This document shows positions 17,246 through 25,243 of a stretch of DNA of 64,000 bases, one piece after another. The notes beneath the pieces are model-generated. The model searched no databases and was not told where the DNA came from. It worked only from the letters and a program-made list of their open reading frames with translations. Source of the DNA: Azophilus sp965221755. GTDB lineage: Bacteria > Pseudomonadota > Gammaproteobacteria > Pseudomonadales > Azotimanducaceae. How positions within the stretch are numbered: the stretch's first letter is position 1; each line of letters starts with the position of its first letter. The translations under genes were made by a program, and so were the position numbers. Where the stretch lies: assembly GCA_965221755.1 (NCBI GenBank), contig OZ244921.1:1054001-1118000 (forward strand). Direction: 5' to 3'.

Positions 17246-18828
17246 CTAGGAGCGTGCGCTGTGGAACGCTTTTGCACGGTGACGAACATGTCGGGACGTC
17301 GGAACATGGACATGGCTGAGAATGAATCTGGACAAATGGAGAGTTTTGGAGGGGCGCCAACGCCGGGGGCGCCCGAACCGTCCCCATTCGACCACCGGTG
17401 GGCGCTGGATGCCCGTCATGGTCACGCCATCCCCCGCATTCAAGCCGTCTGAAGCCCCTGCATCCGCTTGACGTTCAGCGCCAGGCAGACCAGGTCCCAC
17501 TCGCCCCGCACCTTGGCCAGCCCGCGCAGGCTGAACCGGCGGAAGCCGAGCGCCTCCTTGATCCAGCCGATGGGCGCCTCCGCCCGCCACTTGCGCTCGG
17601 CGTACCGCGCCCGGCCCGCCTCCGTCGCCGGCTTTGCCGCCATGGCGGCCTTGGCCGGATGCCGGTCCGCGTCCGCCGACACCTCGCGCCGGCCCTCCCG
17701 GCCCAGGGCCACGTAGCCGTCCACCCCGAGCGCGTCGAGCTTGGCGAGGTCCGCCTCGTTGCAGTAGCCGGCGTCGGCCAGCACCGTCTCCGGGCGCTTC
17801 CCGTGGACCGCCTCAACCTCCTCCGCCAGCGGCGCCATGCGGCCCTGGTCGCTGGCGTTGGCGGACACCTCGGCGGCGACCACCAGCTGGCTGGCCCCCT
17901 CCACCGCCAGCTGCGCGTTGCAGCACTGCTGGAAGCCCTCCCGGGAGGTCTTCATGATCCGGCTCTCCGGGTCCGTGAAGTTGTCCTGCGCCTTGTCCTC
18001 CGGCACCCCGTGGCCCCGCTTGTAGGGCGGACCGCCCCTAGGGTTGCGCCTCTGCCCGGGCTTGCGCCCCCGGGCGTCGTCGGCCTCACGCTGGCGGGCC
18101 TCAAGCCGCGCCTTCGCCGCCCGGACCGCCGCCAGACGGTCCTCGCGCCGGCGCAGCTCCGCCGGCAGGCCGTCCCCCCGGAAGCCCTCGCCGAACCGCG
18201 CGTCCTCCGCCTCGTCCACCGCCCGCGCCCGCTCCGCCAGCGCATCGACCTCCGCCTGAAGGCGCCTCTCCTCCTCCAGCATCCGGCCGTGGCTCATCGC
18301 CTTGCGCTTGCTCGCGTTCGCCCGAACCTTCGTCCCGTCGATCGACAGCTTGCCGAAGTTCGCAACCCCGGTCTCCGCCGCCAGCCGAACCACCTCAACG
18401 AACAGCCGCTTGAAGTCCGGCAGGTGGCGCCGCCGGAACTCGCAGATCGTGCGGTGGCTCGGGAAGTTCCCCGCCGCCAGAACCCGGAACGCCACGTCCT
18501 CCTCCAGCCGGCGCGCCATGCCCCGCGACGAGAACACGCCCGTCGCGTACCCGTGGATCAGCACCTTGACCATCATCCGCGGCTCGTACGGCGACTTGCG
18601 CCGACCGTCCCCCTCGCAGCGCGCGTACAACGCCCCCAGGTCCAGGCCGTCCACCAGGTCGCTGACGTGGTGCGCCAAGTGGCCCTCCGGCAGCCAGTCC
18701 CGCAGGTCCGGCGGCAGCAGCAGGCCCTGGTCCGGCTGGTAGGGGCGAAACGTCGTCGGCATCGCAGCGTCCTCAACTATCCAACGCCTGCATTATCCCA
18801 TGCGGGTTCCTACGGCGCAGGCTCCTAG
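17246..18828 (-). mobile_element. IS1182-type insertion sequence
   Basis: The element carries one transposase on the minus strand and ends in imperfect inverted repeats. The left end reads CTAGGAGCGTGCGCTGTGG at 17246. The right end, on the opposite strand from 18828, reads CTAGGAGCCTGCGCCGTAGG. CTAG is present at both outer edges and may be a 4-bp target duplication rather than part of the repeat. The transposase gene is intact, so the element may still be active. It cuts into the helicase remnant on its left. Confidence 0.82.
17440..18762 (-). CDS. IS1182-family transposase
   Basis: The 440-residue protein begins MPTTFRPYQPDQGLLLPPDL. It contains the DUF772-type N-terminal region (YEPRMMVKVLIHGYATGVFSSR), a charged coiled-coil stretch around residues 150-240, and a DDE catalytic region with VLADAGYCNEADL and a C-terminal CALNVKRM tail. 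These features and length are those of IS1182-group transposases, which cut and rejoin DNA at the element ends. The frame is uninterrupted. Very high GC and a large antisense shadow frame are consistent with a recently acquired or amplified element. Confidence 0.92.
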   Translation of the reverse strand: MPTTFRPYQPDQGLLLPPDLRDWLPEGHLAHHVSDLVDGLDLGALYARCEGDGRRKSPYEPRMMVKVLIHGYATGVFSSRGMARRLEEDVAFRVLAAGNFPSHRTICEFRRRHLPDFKRLFVEVVRLAAETGVANFGKLSIDGTKVRANASKRKAMSHGRMLEEERRLQAEVDALAERARAVDEAEDARFGEGFRGDGLPAELRRREDRLAAVRAAKARLEARQREADDARGRKPGQRRNPRGGPPYKRGHGVPEDKAQDNFTDPESRIMKTSREGFQQCCNAQLAVEGASQLVVAAEVSANASDQGRMAPLAEEVEAVHGKRPETVLADAGYCNEADLAKLDALGVDGYVALGREGRREVSADADRHPAKAAMAAKPATEAGRARYAERKWRAEAPIGWIKEALGFRRFSLRGLAKVRGEWDLVCLALNVKRMQGLQTA

Positions 18829-18906
18829 CTGCTCCCAACGCAGCCGGTCGGAATAATTCTCATCTTTCTTCCGTTTTTGGAATATCGAGATTCTGTTCTC
18901 CATTCT

Positions 18907-19452
18907 TTACCGTGGTGTAATTTTCAACCGTCCTCGCTTTCCGGGGTGTGCCGCACCTTCTTTCGTGCGCCACAGGAAGACGATATCCACCGCAATCCCG
19001 AGTCCTCGGGCCGTCACCGTCAAGGCTCCGCAGGCTGCGTTGGCGGACAAACCCTGTACTGAGATATCGGCTTCAGGCAGGTAATGGTAGCCGCCATCTA
19101 TTTTCTGCCCCGCAACCATGTTGGCGGGGCACCACCGCTGGAGCTCGTCAACATTACGCATATCGCGCATAGCCGTGACTAGCACCAGATGCAACAGTCG
19201 GTTCCAGTTCGGTCTCGATACCTCCCCTCCTGCGAGACGAGCCTTCAGCAACTTCGTATGCGTGAGATCCGGCAGCCGGTCTGGTTCTACGTCGTGGTCC
19301 ACCGGCTGCGTCGTTTTCTTTGGCCGTCTCACCTTACCTCCTTCAAGTGCGTCCAGCGCTCTATTCACCACCGTGTCCACGCTGTCGATCAGAGGGCGGG
19401 CATGGCGCTGAAGGCGTTCGAAGGTTGCGTGTTCTATGCTCATTTCCGGCAT
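18907..19452 (-). CDS. Conserved-looking hypothetical protein
   Basis: The 181-residue product (MPEMSIEHATFERLQRHARP...) has an N-terminal ribbon-helix-like segment, SIEHATFERLQRHARPLIDS, followed by a basic linker. Its C-terminal half holds RPNWNRLLHLVLVTAM, LQRWCPANMVAG, YHYLPEADISVQG and WRTKEGAAHPGKRGRLKITP. The pattern resembles proteins seen beside restriction or DNA-modification genes, but I cannot assign a function. No restriction enzyme is present here. It lies between the IS1182-type element and a chimeric antitoxin remnant, so its partners may have been lost. The longer start at 19464 is possible. Confidence 0.55.
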   Translation of the reverse strand: MPEMSIEHATFERLQRHARPLIDSVDTVVNRALDALEGGKVRRPKKTTQPVDHDVEPDRLPDLTHTKLLKARLAGGEVSRPNWNRLLHLVLVTAMRDMRNVDELQRWCPANMVAGQKIDGGYHYLPEADISVQGLSANAACGALTVTARGLGIAVDIVFLWRTKEGAAHPGKRGRLKITPR

Positions 19453-19511
19453 CGTAGTCTCCAAACAAAATGGATTTACGACTTTATCCCATAAAATCCT
19501 AGAACGCTATA

Positions 19512-19755
19512 CTAATTTTGCGTGCTGGCCGTGATGTTCCTTACCCCTAGGAGCGTGCGGCCAAACAAGTGGCTTGGGGGTAACGCCAAGGCGCGTTTGC
19601 GCATCCGCTCAACCGCCTGCTCCCTGCGCTCATCCCGCGTCACGGCGATCCTTGAGGGAGCCGACGATACGATTTCGAGTTCGCCGCCCGATTTCAGCCC
19701 AAGACTCTCCACCAGTGATTTGGGAAGCCGCACCGCCAAGCTTTTGCACCAGCTG
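19512..19755 (-). pseudogene. MazE/AbrB-like antitoxin remnant with altered C-terminus
   Basis: The segment WCKSLAVRLPKSLVESLGLK, followed by GGELEI and RDERREQAVERMRKRALALP, matches MazE-type antitoxins, whose DNA-binding AbrB fold starts KWGNSLAVRLPK. The usual C-terminal toxin-neutralising tail after the Leu-Pro stretch is replaced by unrelated SHLFGRTLLGVRNI. That replacement coincides with CTAGGAGCGTGCG at 19547-19559, identical to the left end of the IS1182-type element. The N-terminus is fused to a different gene remnant. No toxin gene follows. Confidence 0.6.
19547..19559. repeat. 13-bp match to the IS1182-type element end
   Basis: CTAGGAGCGTGCG here is identical to the left terminus of the element at 17246. 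No transposase lies next to it. It may be a leftover end from an excised or rearranged copy. Confidence 0.45.
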
Positions 19756-20142
19756 ATTGCGCTGTAACTTCAGTTCGGTTTGTGTGCTCTCCAGGCGTTC
19801 CGCTGTTTCGAGGCGCTCCTTCAAAGTCGTGACCTCGGACTCCGCACGGCCAAGCTCTTCCCGCAAACTGGTAAAGTGCTCCAAAGCACCTCCGGAATTG
19901 AGCAAACCCATGACTTGATCCCGTCGTTGGTCTAGCCGGGCCTTAGATTGGTCCCGATCTGTGATGCGCTTGTCGGCGGAATTGATCTCCGACTCAAGGT
20001 GGGAACGTCGATTGCGGAGGATTGTTTCGTGAAAGCGCTCCACCTCATCAAGCCGCCGCTGGGTCAAGTCGGGCAGGACAACGCCCGCCTCGCGATACAG
20101 CTTGTTCAAGTCCGGCGACTCCGGCATGTGCTCGGACTCCAA
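19756..20142 (-). pseudogene. DUF2326-like coiled-coil ATPase-associated protein fragment
   Basis: The translation PDLNKLYREAGVVLPDL, followed by RRLDEVERFHETILRNRRSHL, resembles the C-terminal DUF2326 region of SMC/RecN-like ATPases. A long coiled coil with many charged residues follows. The N-terminal ATPase part is absent: upstream in frame there is a stop just before the TTG at 20142. Downstream the frame runs out of register into the antitoxin remnant at about 19756. It is best read as a fragment joined to another gene by a deletion. Confidence 0.5.
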
Positions 20143-20270
20143 TGAGGCTGCTCACTCACTTCCACCGCTTCGGCAGTGGCGGTGTGTAAGTCGTGGCGCT
20201 TTCAAAGCCAACCATGCAAGGCCGCGCGAGACGCCTATCCGAACCACTCGAGGGAGTTTTCCCTCTACAA

Positions 20271-21434
20271 TCAAGCAATTGCTTCAAGATAGGCGGGCAA
20301 CTCATCGGCGGGCAAGACCGCGCGGCCGTCGCTGCGGTGCTGGGATGCCTCACCTGCATATATGACCGCGCCCCCAACCACCGGGAAGTGGCGGGCAAAG
20401 TGGTCGATGCCCTTGAACCAGTCGCTGCCGATGGTCTGTCCGGACTTGACTTCGATGGGCACCAGCTTCGGGCCGCGGCTGTACAGCAGATCAACCTCGT
20501 TGCCGTTGCCGTCCCGAAAGAAGTGCAACTGGGCGGCGCGATTGCGGTTCAGGTCATGCTTCAGGACTTCGTTGATCACGTGGTTTTCAAACAGCGCGCC
20601 GCGCAACGGGTGGCTTTCGATGTGCTTAGCCGCGGTCAGCCCCAGCAGGAAGCAGGCGACCCCGGTGTCGTGAAAGTAGAGCTTGGGCCTTTTGACCAGC
20701 CGTTTTCTGGTGTTCGTGAAGTAGGGTTGAAGGCGGTAAAGAACGTACCCCGCCTCCATTAGGTTCAGCCACTCCGTGGCCGTGGTCTGGCTGATTCCGC
20801 AGTCGCCGGCCAACCGGTTGAGGTTGAGGACCTGGCCGATGTTCGCCGCGCACAGACGCATGAACGTCTGGAACTGGGCGATGTTGCGCACGGCGCTGAG
20901 TTGCCGCAGGTCTCGCTCCAAGTAGGTGCCCACATAGTCTCGATGGAAGTTCGTGGGATCCAAGCCGGCATCGCGGATGCGCGGATAGCCGCCCGCGAGG
21001 ATGTGGTCGAAGTAGCCGCCGCATGGCACGTCCGCGTCGATGAGCTCGGACCGGGAAAACGGCAGCAGGGTCAGCAGGGCCGTTCTGCCCGCCAGGGACT
21101 GGCTCAATTGCTCCCGAACCGCGAAGTTGTGGCTGCCGGTCAACAGGAACTGGCCCGGCCGGTTGGTTTCGTCCACCCTGATCTGAAGATAGGAGGCCAA
21201 GTCGGGGGCGCGCTGAATCTCGTCGATGACGGCGCCATCGGGGTGGCTTGCGAGGAAGCCGCGCGGGTCGCTCAGCACGAAGTCCCGCTCGTCGGGCGCC
21301 TCAAGATTGACGTAGGGCAGGTCGAAGGCGTTTCGAGCGAGCGTGGTCTTGCCCGACTGCCGGGGCCCGACGAGGGTCACGATGGGGTATTGTCCAAAGG
21401 CTGTGACGGCGGGGCGGGTCAAGCTGCGCGGGAT
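20271..21434 (-). CDS. AAA ATPase with DUF4143 domain
   Basis: The 387-residue protein has a Walker A motif GPRQSGKTTLA near residue 25, a Walker B-like AVIDEIQRAPDL near 75, and sensor segment LLTGSHNFAVREQLSQSLAG. The C-terminal DUF4143 region includes a winged-helix-like NRLAGDCGISQTTATEWL and a PD-(D/E)XK-like EVDLLYSRGPKLVPIEVKSG. Proteins of this kind are widespread, often multi-copy and strongly accessory in distribution; their role is unresolved. I chose the ATG at 21434 (MIPRSLTRPAV) over 21467 because the family starts there. An inverted repeat lies 28-60 bases upstream. Confidence 0.88.
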   Translation of the reverse strand: MPRSLTRPAVTAFGQYPIVTLVGPRQSGKTTLARNAFDLPYVNLEAPDERDFVLSDPRGFLASHPDGAVIDEIQRAPDLASYLQIRVDETNRPGQFLLTGSHNFAVREQLSQSLAGRTALLTLLPFSRSELIDADVPCGGYFDHILAGGYPRIRDAGLDPTNFHRDYVGTYLERDLRQLSAVRNIAQFQTFMRLCAANIGQVLNLNRLAGDCGISQTTATEWLNLMEAGYVLYRLQPYFTNTRKRLVKRPKLYFHDTGVACFLLGLTAAKHIESHPLRGALFENHVINEVLKHDLNRNRAAQLHFFRDGNGNEVDLLYSRGPKLVPIEVKSGQTIGSDWFKGIDHFARHFPVVGGAVIYAGEASQHRSDGRAVLPADELPAYLEAIA

Positions 21435-21875
21435 CATGGGCGCAAGCGTAGCGTACGGTCTATGCAATTTCCATTTTCAACTGACAAATTGCATGGATTG
21501 CGATCAAGGGCAAAATACTCTGCGGTTGGAGGGTATCGGATCGGCAAGCCCCCCTGTAAACGAGCGCCAACATATGCCAGTATGGACAAAACTCAGTGCA
21601 AGGCATGTCATCTGCGGTTTCCCAGTGAATCAGGTTAGCGCACACGGAATGGTAGTGGATGACGAGAAGCCGCCCAAGACAGTTGGGAAGCCTCAAGAAG
21701 TTGCCGCGCCCCCTTTTTTCTGCTCGGTCCCTGAACAAAGGACTTTGATGATCTACACAGGGCGCATAGAGACCCTGATCCTGCTACCAACCCAATGCTG
21801 CAGCCTGCCAGACTCAATAAAAGTGAAGGGCTCCGGCAAGGTGCTTTTCCAGCATCCCAGCCCCGCGATAAAGAA
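21435..21875. other. Intergenic region between divergent accessory genes
   Basis: Both neighbours are transcribed outward from this stretch of about 440 bases. It is visibly less GC-rich than the core genes and contains the inverted repeat at 21462-21494. Short open frames are present but none has a recognisable domain. It probably holds the promoters for the DUF4143 ATPase and for the nucleotide-system operon. Confidence 0.5.
21462..21494. promoter_or_regulatory. Inverted repeat upstream of DUF4143 ATPase
   Basis: ATGCAATTT at 21462-21470 and AAATTGCAT at 21486-21494 form a perfect 9-bp inverted repeat with a 15-base spacer. It lies just upstream of the minus-strand ATPase start. A binding site for a dimeric regulator is the simplest reading. 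Confidence 0.45.
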
Positions 21876-24122
21876 ATGCAAGGCAACCACCTAGCTTCCG
21901 AACCAACGCTGTTCGACCGACACGGCCCCCTTGACGAAGTGCCTACTCCCCCGGCCCTCGCCGCCGCCGCGCCGGGCGTGAGGGTTACGGAGGCCTACGA
22001 CGCATGGTGGCGGTTCGCCTGCGAGCGGCAGAACATCTACTTCCATAGGCTGCGCAATGACCCCGCTCCTTGGACCGACGACGAAATTCTCAGGGGCTAC
22101 CGCTTCACCAACGCCTATCGCGTCGCTGACCGGGTAAGCCAGTACCTCGTTAGTGAGGTGATTTACCACCAAGACCAGCCCAAGGAGCCTAGCGAGGTCG
22201 TTTTTCGCATCCTCCTGTTTAAGCTATTCAATCGCATCGAGACTTGGGAGGTGCTTACCCGCCAAATGGGCCCGATCGTTCTGGCCGAGCGCCCATTTGG
22301 GAGAATTGCTCAGATCCTATCGGACGAGTTGTGTGCCGGTCGTCGAATTTACTCCGCCGCCTATATCATGCCCACCAGAAGAACGGGCAGTCGTGGCGAG
22401 CGCAAGCACCAGATGCATCTCCAACTCCTAGAGCTGATGATGGAGGATTGCCTCGCCGAACGGCTCGCGGATGGGGGATCGATGAAGGAAGGCTACGATT
22501 TGCTGCGATCCTACCCATCGATCGGGAACTTCCTCGCCTACCAGTACATCACTGACATCAACTACAGCGAGGCGGTGGAGTTCTCGGAGGAAGAATTCGT
22601 CGCTGCTGGCCCCGGTGCCCAAGAGGGGCTGCACAAGTGCTTCGCCGACAAGGGGGGCCTGACGCACGAGGACCTCATTCGCGTGATGATGGACATTCAG
22701 GAGAAGGAGTTCGAGCGCCTTGGCTTGGATTTCCAAAGCCTATTCGGACGGCGGCTGCAACTCATCGACTGTCAGAATCTCTTTTGCGAGGTGGCGAAAT
22801 ATGCCCGCGTCCGGTTCCCAAGGCTCACGCCACCGGGAGGTCGCGTACGAATAAAGCAGAAGTTTCAGCCTGCCAAGCCCATTGAGGCGCCGTTCTTTCC
22901 GCCGAAGTGGGGCATCAACGGAATGGCTAACAACCAACTGGCACTGTGTGACCGCTCGGGCGTCGATCTTGCGCACTACCAAAGGCGGGCAAGCGCCACA
23001 AGCCTGAATAGGCCGGTAGAAGGCGGAGACGCGATTACCACGCCAATGCTTGGCTTGATCGGCGAAGTGGGCGAGGTGGTGAGCGAACTCAAGAAGCGTG
23101 CTCGGGAAGGTGCGGCTTACGATTCTTTTCGTGACCGACTAGGGGAAGAGCTCGGCGACCTGCTGTGGTACATGGCGGAGGTGGCCACTCGGAGTGGCAT
23201 CCGCCTGACCGATATTCATAGACAAGCCACGCGCCTTGGCGATCCAGACACGTCCAAGTCTTACCATGGGCGTACTGGATGGATTCGTCTCGCGTTGTCA
23301 TTGGCTGATGAGATGGGCCGCATTGCCGCAGTGTATCGGGCCCTGCTCGCCGACGCTGAAACTGAGAGCACCTTTAACGCCACGCTAACAGAGGCCTTTG
23401 TTGAGTTGCTCCGGAATGTCACGGCGTTGTCAAGCATCCACGGCATGTCGCTTGGGGAGATCACGGAGCGCAATCTGTCAAAGGTCGTGAAGTGGTGGAC
23501 ACCGCCATTGCTCCAAACGGCCGCAGATGTCGCCGAACCACCAGAAACGGAACAGATTCCGAGACGTTTCGACGCTTGGCTGGAAGATCAAGATGGGCGC
23601 GCAAGCGTTTCTTTTACGGTCGATGGCCGAAGGATATCCGCTGCGCCCGATACCCTCACCGACAACGCCTACGATTCCGACGGCTACCGCTTTCACGACG
23701 TATTCCACTTCGCCTATGCTGCCATACTCGGCTGGTCGCCGGTTACACGCAGGCTCCTTCACCGAAAACGCAAAAGCAATCCGCAGACAGACGAAGTAGA
23801 AGATGGTGGTCGCGCAATCGCAATTGAAGAAGGCATTGCGGCATTGGTCTTTGCTTCCGCCAAGCAGCATGGAATGTTCGAGGGTGTGGATTCCATAGCC
23901 GACTCCACGCTACGCACGATCCGTGACATGTGTGGGGGCTTAGAAGTCAGGAGTCGGACATTAGCGGAGTGGGAGGACGCCATCCTGCAGGGATTCAGCG
24001 CATGGCGGTATGTGAAAGCTGCCGGCGGTGGGCGCGTTCACGTTGACCGGACGAAGAGGCGGATTACTTTTGTGGAAGACGAGACATCCGCAACGAAAAA
24101 CTTGGATTTGCCGCTCAGCTAG
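21876..24122 (+). CDS. HMUDK-type helical domain-MazG-MazG_C fusion (nucleotide/base-modification-linked)
   Basis: The roughly 748-residue protein has three parts. The N-terminal part (YDAWWRFACERQNIYFHRLR, GYRFTNAYRVADRVSQYL, FRILLFKLFNRIETWEVL) matches the helical domain of 5-hydroxymethyl-dU DNA kinase/thymine-hypermodification proteins. A MazG-type NTP pyrophosphohydrolase domain follows at about 385-450, with its acidic metal ligands intact in GLIGEVGEVVSE and EELGDLLWYM. The last 180 residues contain DGYRFHDVFHFAYAAILGWSP and EDGGRAIAIEEGIAALVF, the MazG_C domain. MazG hydrolyses NTPs or dNTPs to monophosphates. In phage the helical domain acts on modified pyrimidines. ATG 21795 is an alternative start. 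A dCTP-deaminase-like gene follows after 24 bases. Confidence 0.82.
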   Translation: MQGNHLASEPTLFDRHGPLDEVPTPPALAAAAPGVRVTEAYDAWWRFACERQNIYFHRLRNDPAPWTDDEILRGYRFTNAYRVADRVSQYLVSEVIYHQDQPKEPSEVVFRILLFKLFNRIETWEVLTRQMGPIVLAERPFGRIAQILSDELCAGRRIYSAAYIMPTRRTGSRGERKHQMHLQLLELMMEDCLAERLADGGSMKEGYDLLRSYPSIGNFLAYQYITDINYSEAVEFSEEEFVAAGPGAQEGLHKCFADKGGLTHEDLIRVMMDIQEKEFERLGLDFQSLFGRRLQLIDCQNLFCEVAKYARVRFPRLTPPGGRVRIKQKFQPAKPIEAPFFPPKWGINGMANNQLALCDRSGVDLAHYQRRASATSLNRPVEGGDAITTPMLGLIGEVGEVVSELKKRAREGAAYDSFRDRLGEELGDLLWYMAEVATRSGIRLTDIHRQATRLGDPDTSKSYHGRTGWIRLALSLADEMGRIAAVYRALLADAETESTFNATLTEAFVELLRNVTALSSIHGMSLGEITERNLSKVVKWWTPPLLQTAADVAEPPETEQIPRRFDAWLEDQDGRASVSFTVDGRRISAAPDTLTDNAYDSDGYRFHDVFHFAYAAILGWSPVTRRLLHRKRKSNPQTDEVEDGGRAIAIEEGIAALVFASAKQHGMFEGVDSIADSTLRTIRDMCGGLEVRSRTLAEWEDAILQGFSAWRYVKAAGGGRVHVDRTKRRITFVEDETSATKNLDLPLS

Positions 24123-24146
24123 CGGTCGAATCAAGAGACACGATGC

Positions 24147-24827
24147 ATGTTCTGGGGACCGAAAGAACTAAAGAAAAAGTTGGAGTCGCCCGGAGGCCGT
24201 ATAACGCCCTTCTTTCCAGATCAGCTTGATGGCGCGTCTTACCAACTGTCTATAGGCGACGAGATATACGTCTCACCGACGGCTGAGGCCACTGATCCCG
24301 GCACAAAGTCGATTGTTCGCCTGAAGAAGGAGGAAGCATTCACTATCCCACCAGGACAGTTTGCCTTCATCCTGACTAAGGAAGTTGTCGAAATCGACCT
24401 AGGCGAGATTGCGTTCATCTCAATGCGGGCGAGGACGAAGTATCGCGGGCCGGTCAACGTGTCTGGGTTTCATGTGGATCCCGGATTTAAAGGCCACCTC
24501 ATCTTCGCGGTGTTCAACGCAGGGCCTGTGGCCGTACACCTGCGGCAGGGGCAGCCAATATTTCTGATCTGGTACGCCAATATCAGCGACTCTGTCCTTG
24601 AGTCCGAACGCCGCGACCCCGGACCATGGCGTATCGAAAGCGATTGGATCAGTGGTGTGAGCGGTAAGTTGCACTCGCTGGCCAGTCTTGCGAGTTCCGT
24701 GACCGAGGTAGAACAAAAGCTGCAGAGGCGGCTCGATGCTGTTGGCCGTGAGTTGGCGATCTTTCGCGTGGTGGCAGCAATTGCCGTAACGGCACTGGTA
24801 AGTCTTCTCGTCAAGAACTTCCTTTGA
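24147..24827 (+). CDS. dCTP deaminase/dUTPase-fold protein with C-terminal membrane anchor
   Basis: The 226-residue protein begins MFWGPKELKKKLESPGG and has the trimeric dUTPase/Dcd fold signatures LDGASYQLSIGDEIYVS, IPPGQFAFILTKEVVEI, and VSGFHVDPGFKGHLIFAVFNAG. In classical Dcd the last segment reads like LEFYN and carries the catalytic Glu; here that position is Ala in FAVFN, so deamination is doubtful. After a short coiled-coil linker (residues 175-200) a single hydrophobic helix ends the protein at LVSLLVKNFL, suggesting tail anchoring to the inner membrane. It lies 24 bases after the MazG fusion and overlaps or abuts the next small membrane-protein gene. Confidence 0.82.
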   Translation: MFWGPKELKKKLESPGGRITPFFPDQLDGASYQLSIGDEIYVSPTAEATDPGTKSIVRLKKEEAFTIPPGQFAFILTKEVVEIDLGEIAFISMRARTKYRGPVNVSGFHVDPGFKGHLIFAVFNAGPVAVHLRQGQPIFLIWYANISDSVLESERRDPGPWRIESDWISGVSGKLHSLASLASSVTEVEQKLQRRLDAVGRELAIFRVVAAIAVTALVSLLVKNFL

Positions 24828-25204
24828 CCGTGGCAAACAAGTCCAGAACTGATACACCGAGCAGTTGTTGGTCTGTTGGCCTGATAGCACTGTCGGTACT
24901 GGTCGGTTTCTCCAGCTTGTATTTTGCGTTCTGCGGGAACCGCTTGGCAGCCCTCATTGCGGCGATACTGTCGATCTTCTGGAGCACCTTGGCGGCAGGT
25001 CTGTTGGCTTTTCGCTCCAGCGCAAGACGGATGCGGGCGCGAGTTCACGAACGTATTGTGGATAGTGCCAGGGATTACTTGGTCCAAGAACTCAAGGCCG
25101 AGCGGGATTCAGGTGCCAGAGGCGTTCCTAGCAGGGCCGAACCGGTGGATCGTCTTCACGGAATGGCTATGAAGGCGCTCGATGAGTCAGATCGGCATCC
25201 GTGA
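24824..25204 (+). CDS. Small two-helix membrane protein of the nucleotide cluster
   Basis: This frame can start at TTG 24824, overlapping the dCTP-deaminase-like stop as TTGA, or at GTG 24830. It encodes about 125 residues with two hydrophobic helices (SVGLIALSVLVGFSSLYFAF and LAALIAAILSIFWSTLAAGL) and then a basic cytoplasmic tail (RSSARRMRARVHERIV). The overlap suggests translational coupling with the membrane-anchored upstream protein. No family is recognised. A membrane partner or effector is plausible but unproven. Confidence 0.55.
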   Translation: MTVANKSRTDTPSSCWSVGLIALSVLVGFSSLYFAFCGNRLAALIAAILSIFWSTLAAGLLAFRSSARRMRARVHERIVDSARDYLVQELKAERDSGARGVPSRAEPVDRLHGMAMKALDESDRHP

Positions 25205-25243
25205 CGGATTTGTATGATCGCTGATGAGGTTTGTCGCTGCACG

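Noticed and set aside
17398..18828. Plus-strand frame of 476 codons
   Set aside because: It is antisense to the IS1182-type transposase.
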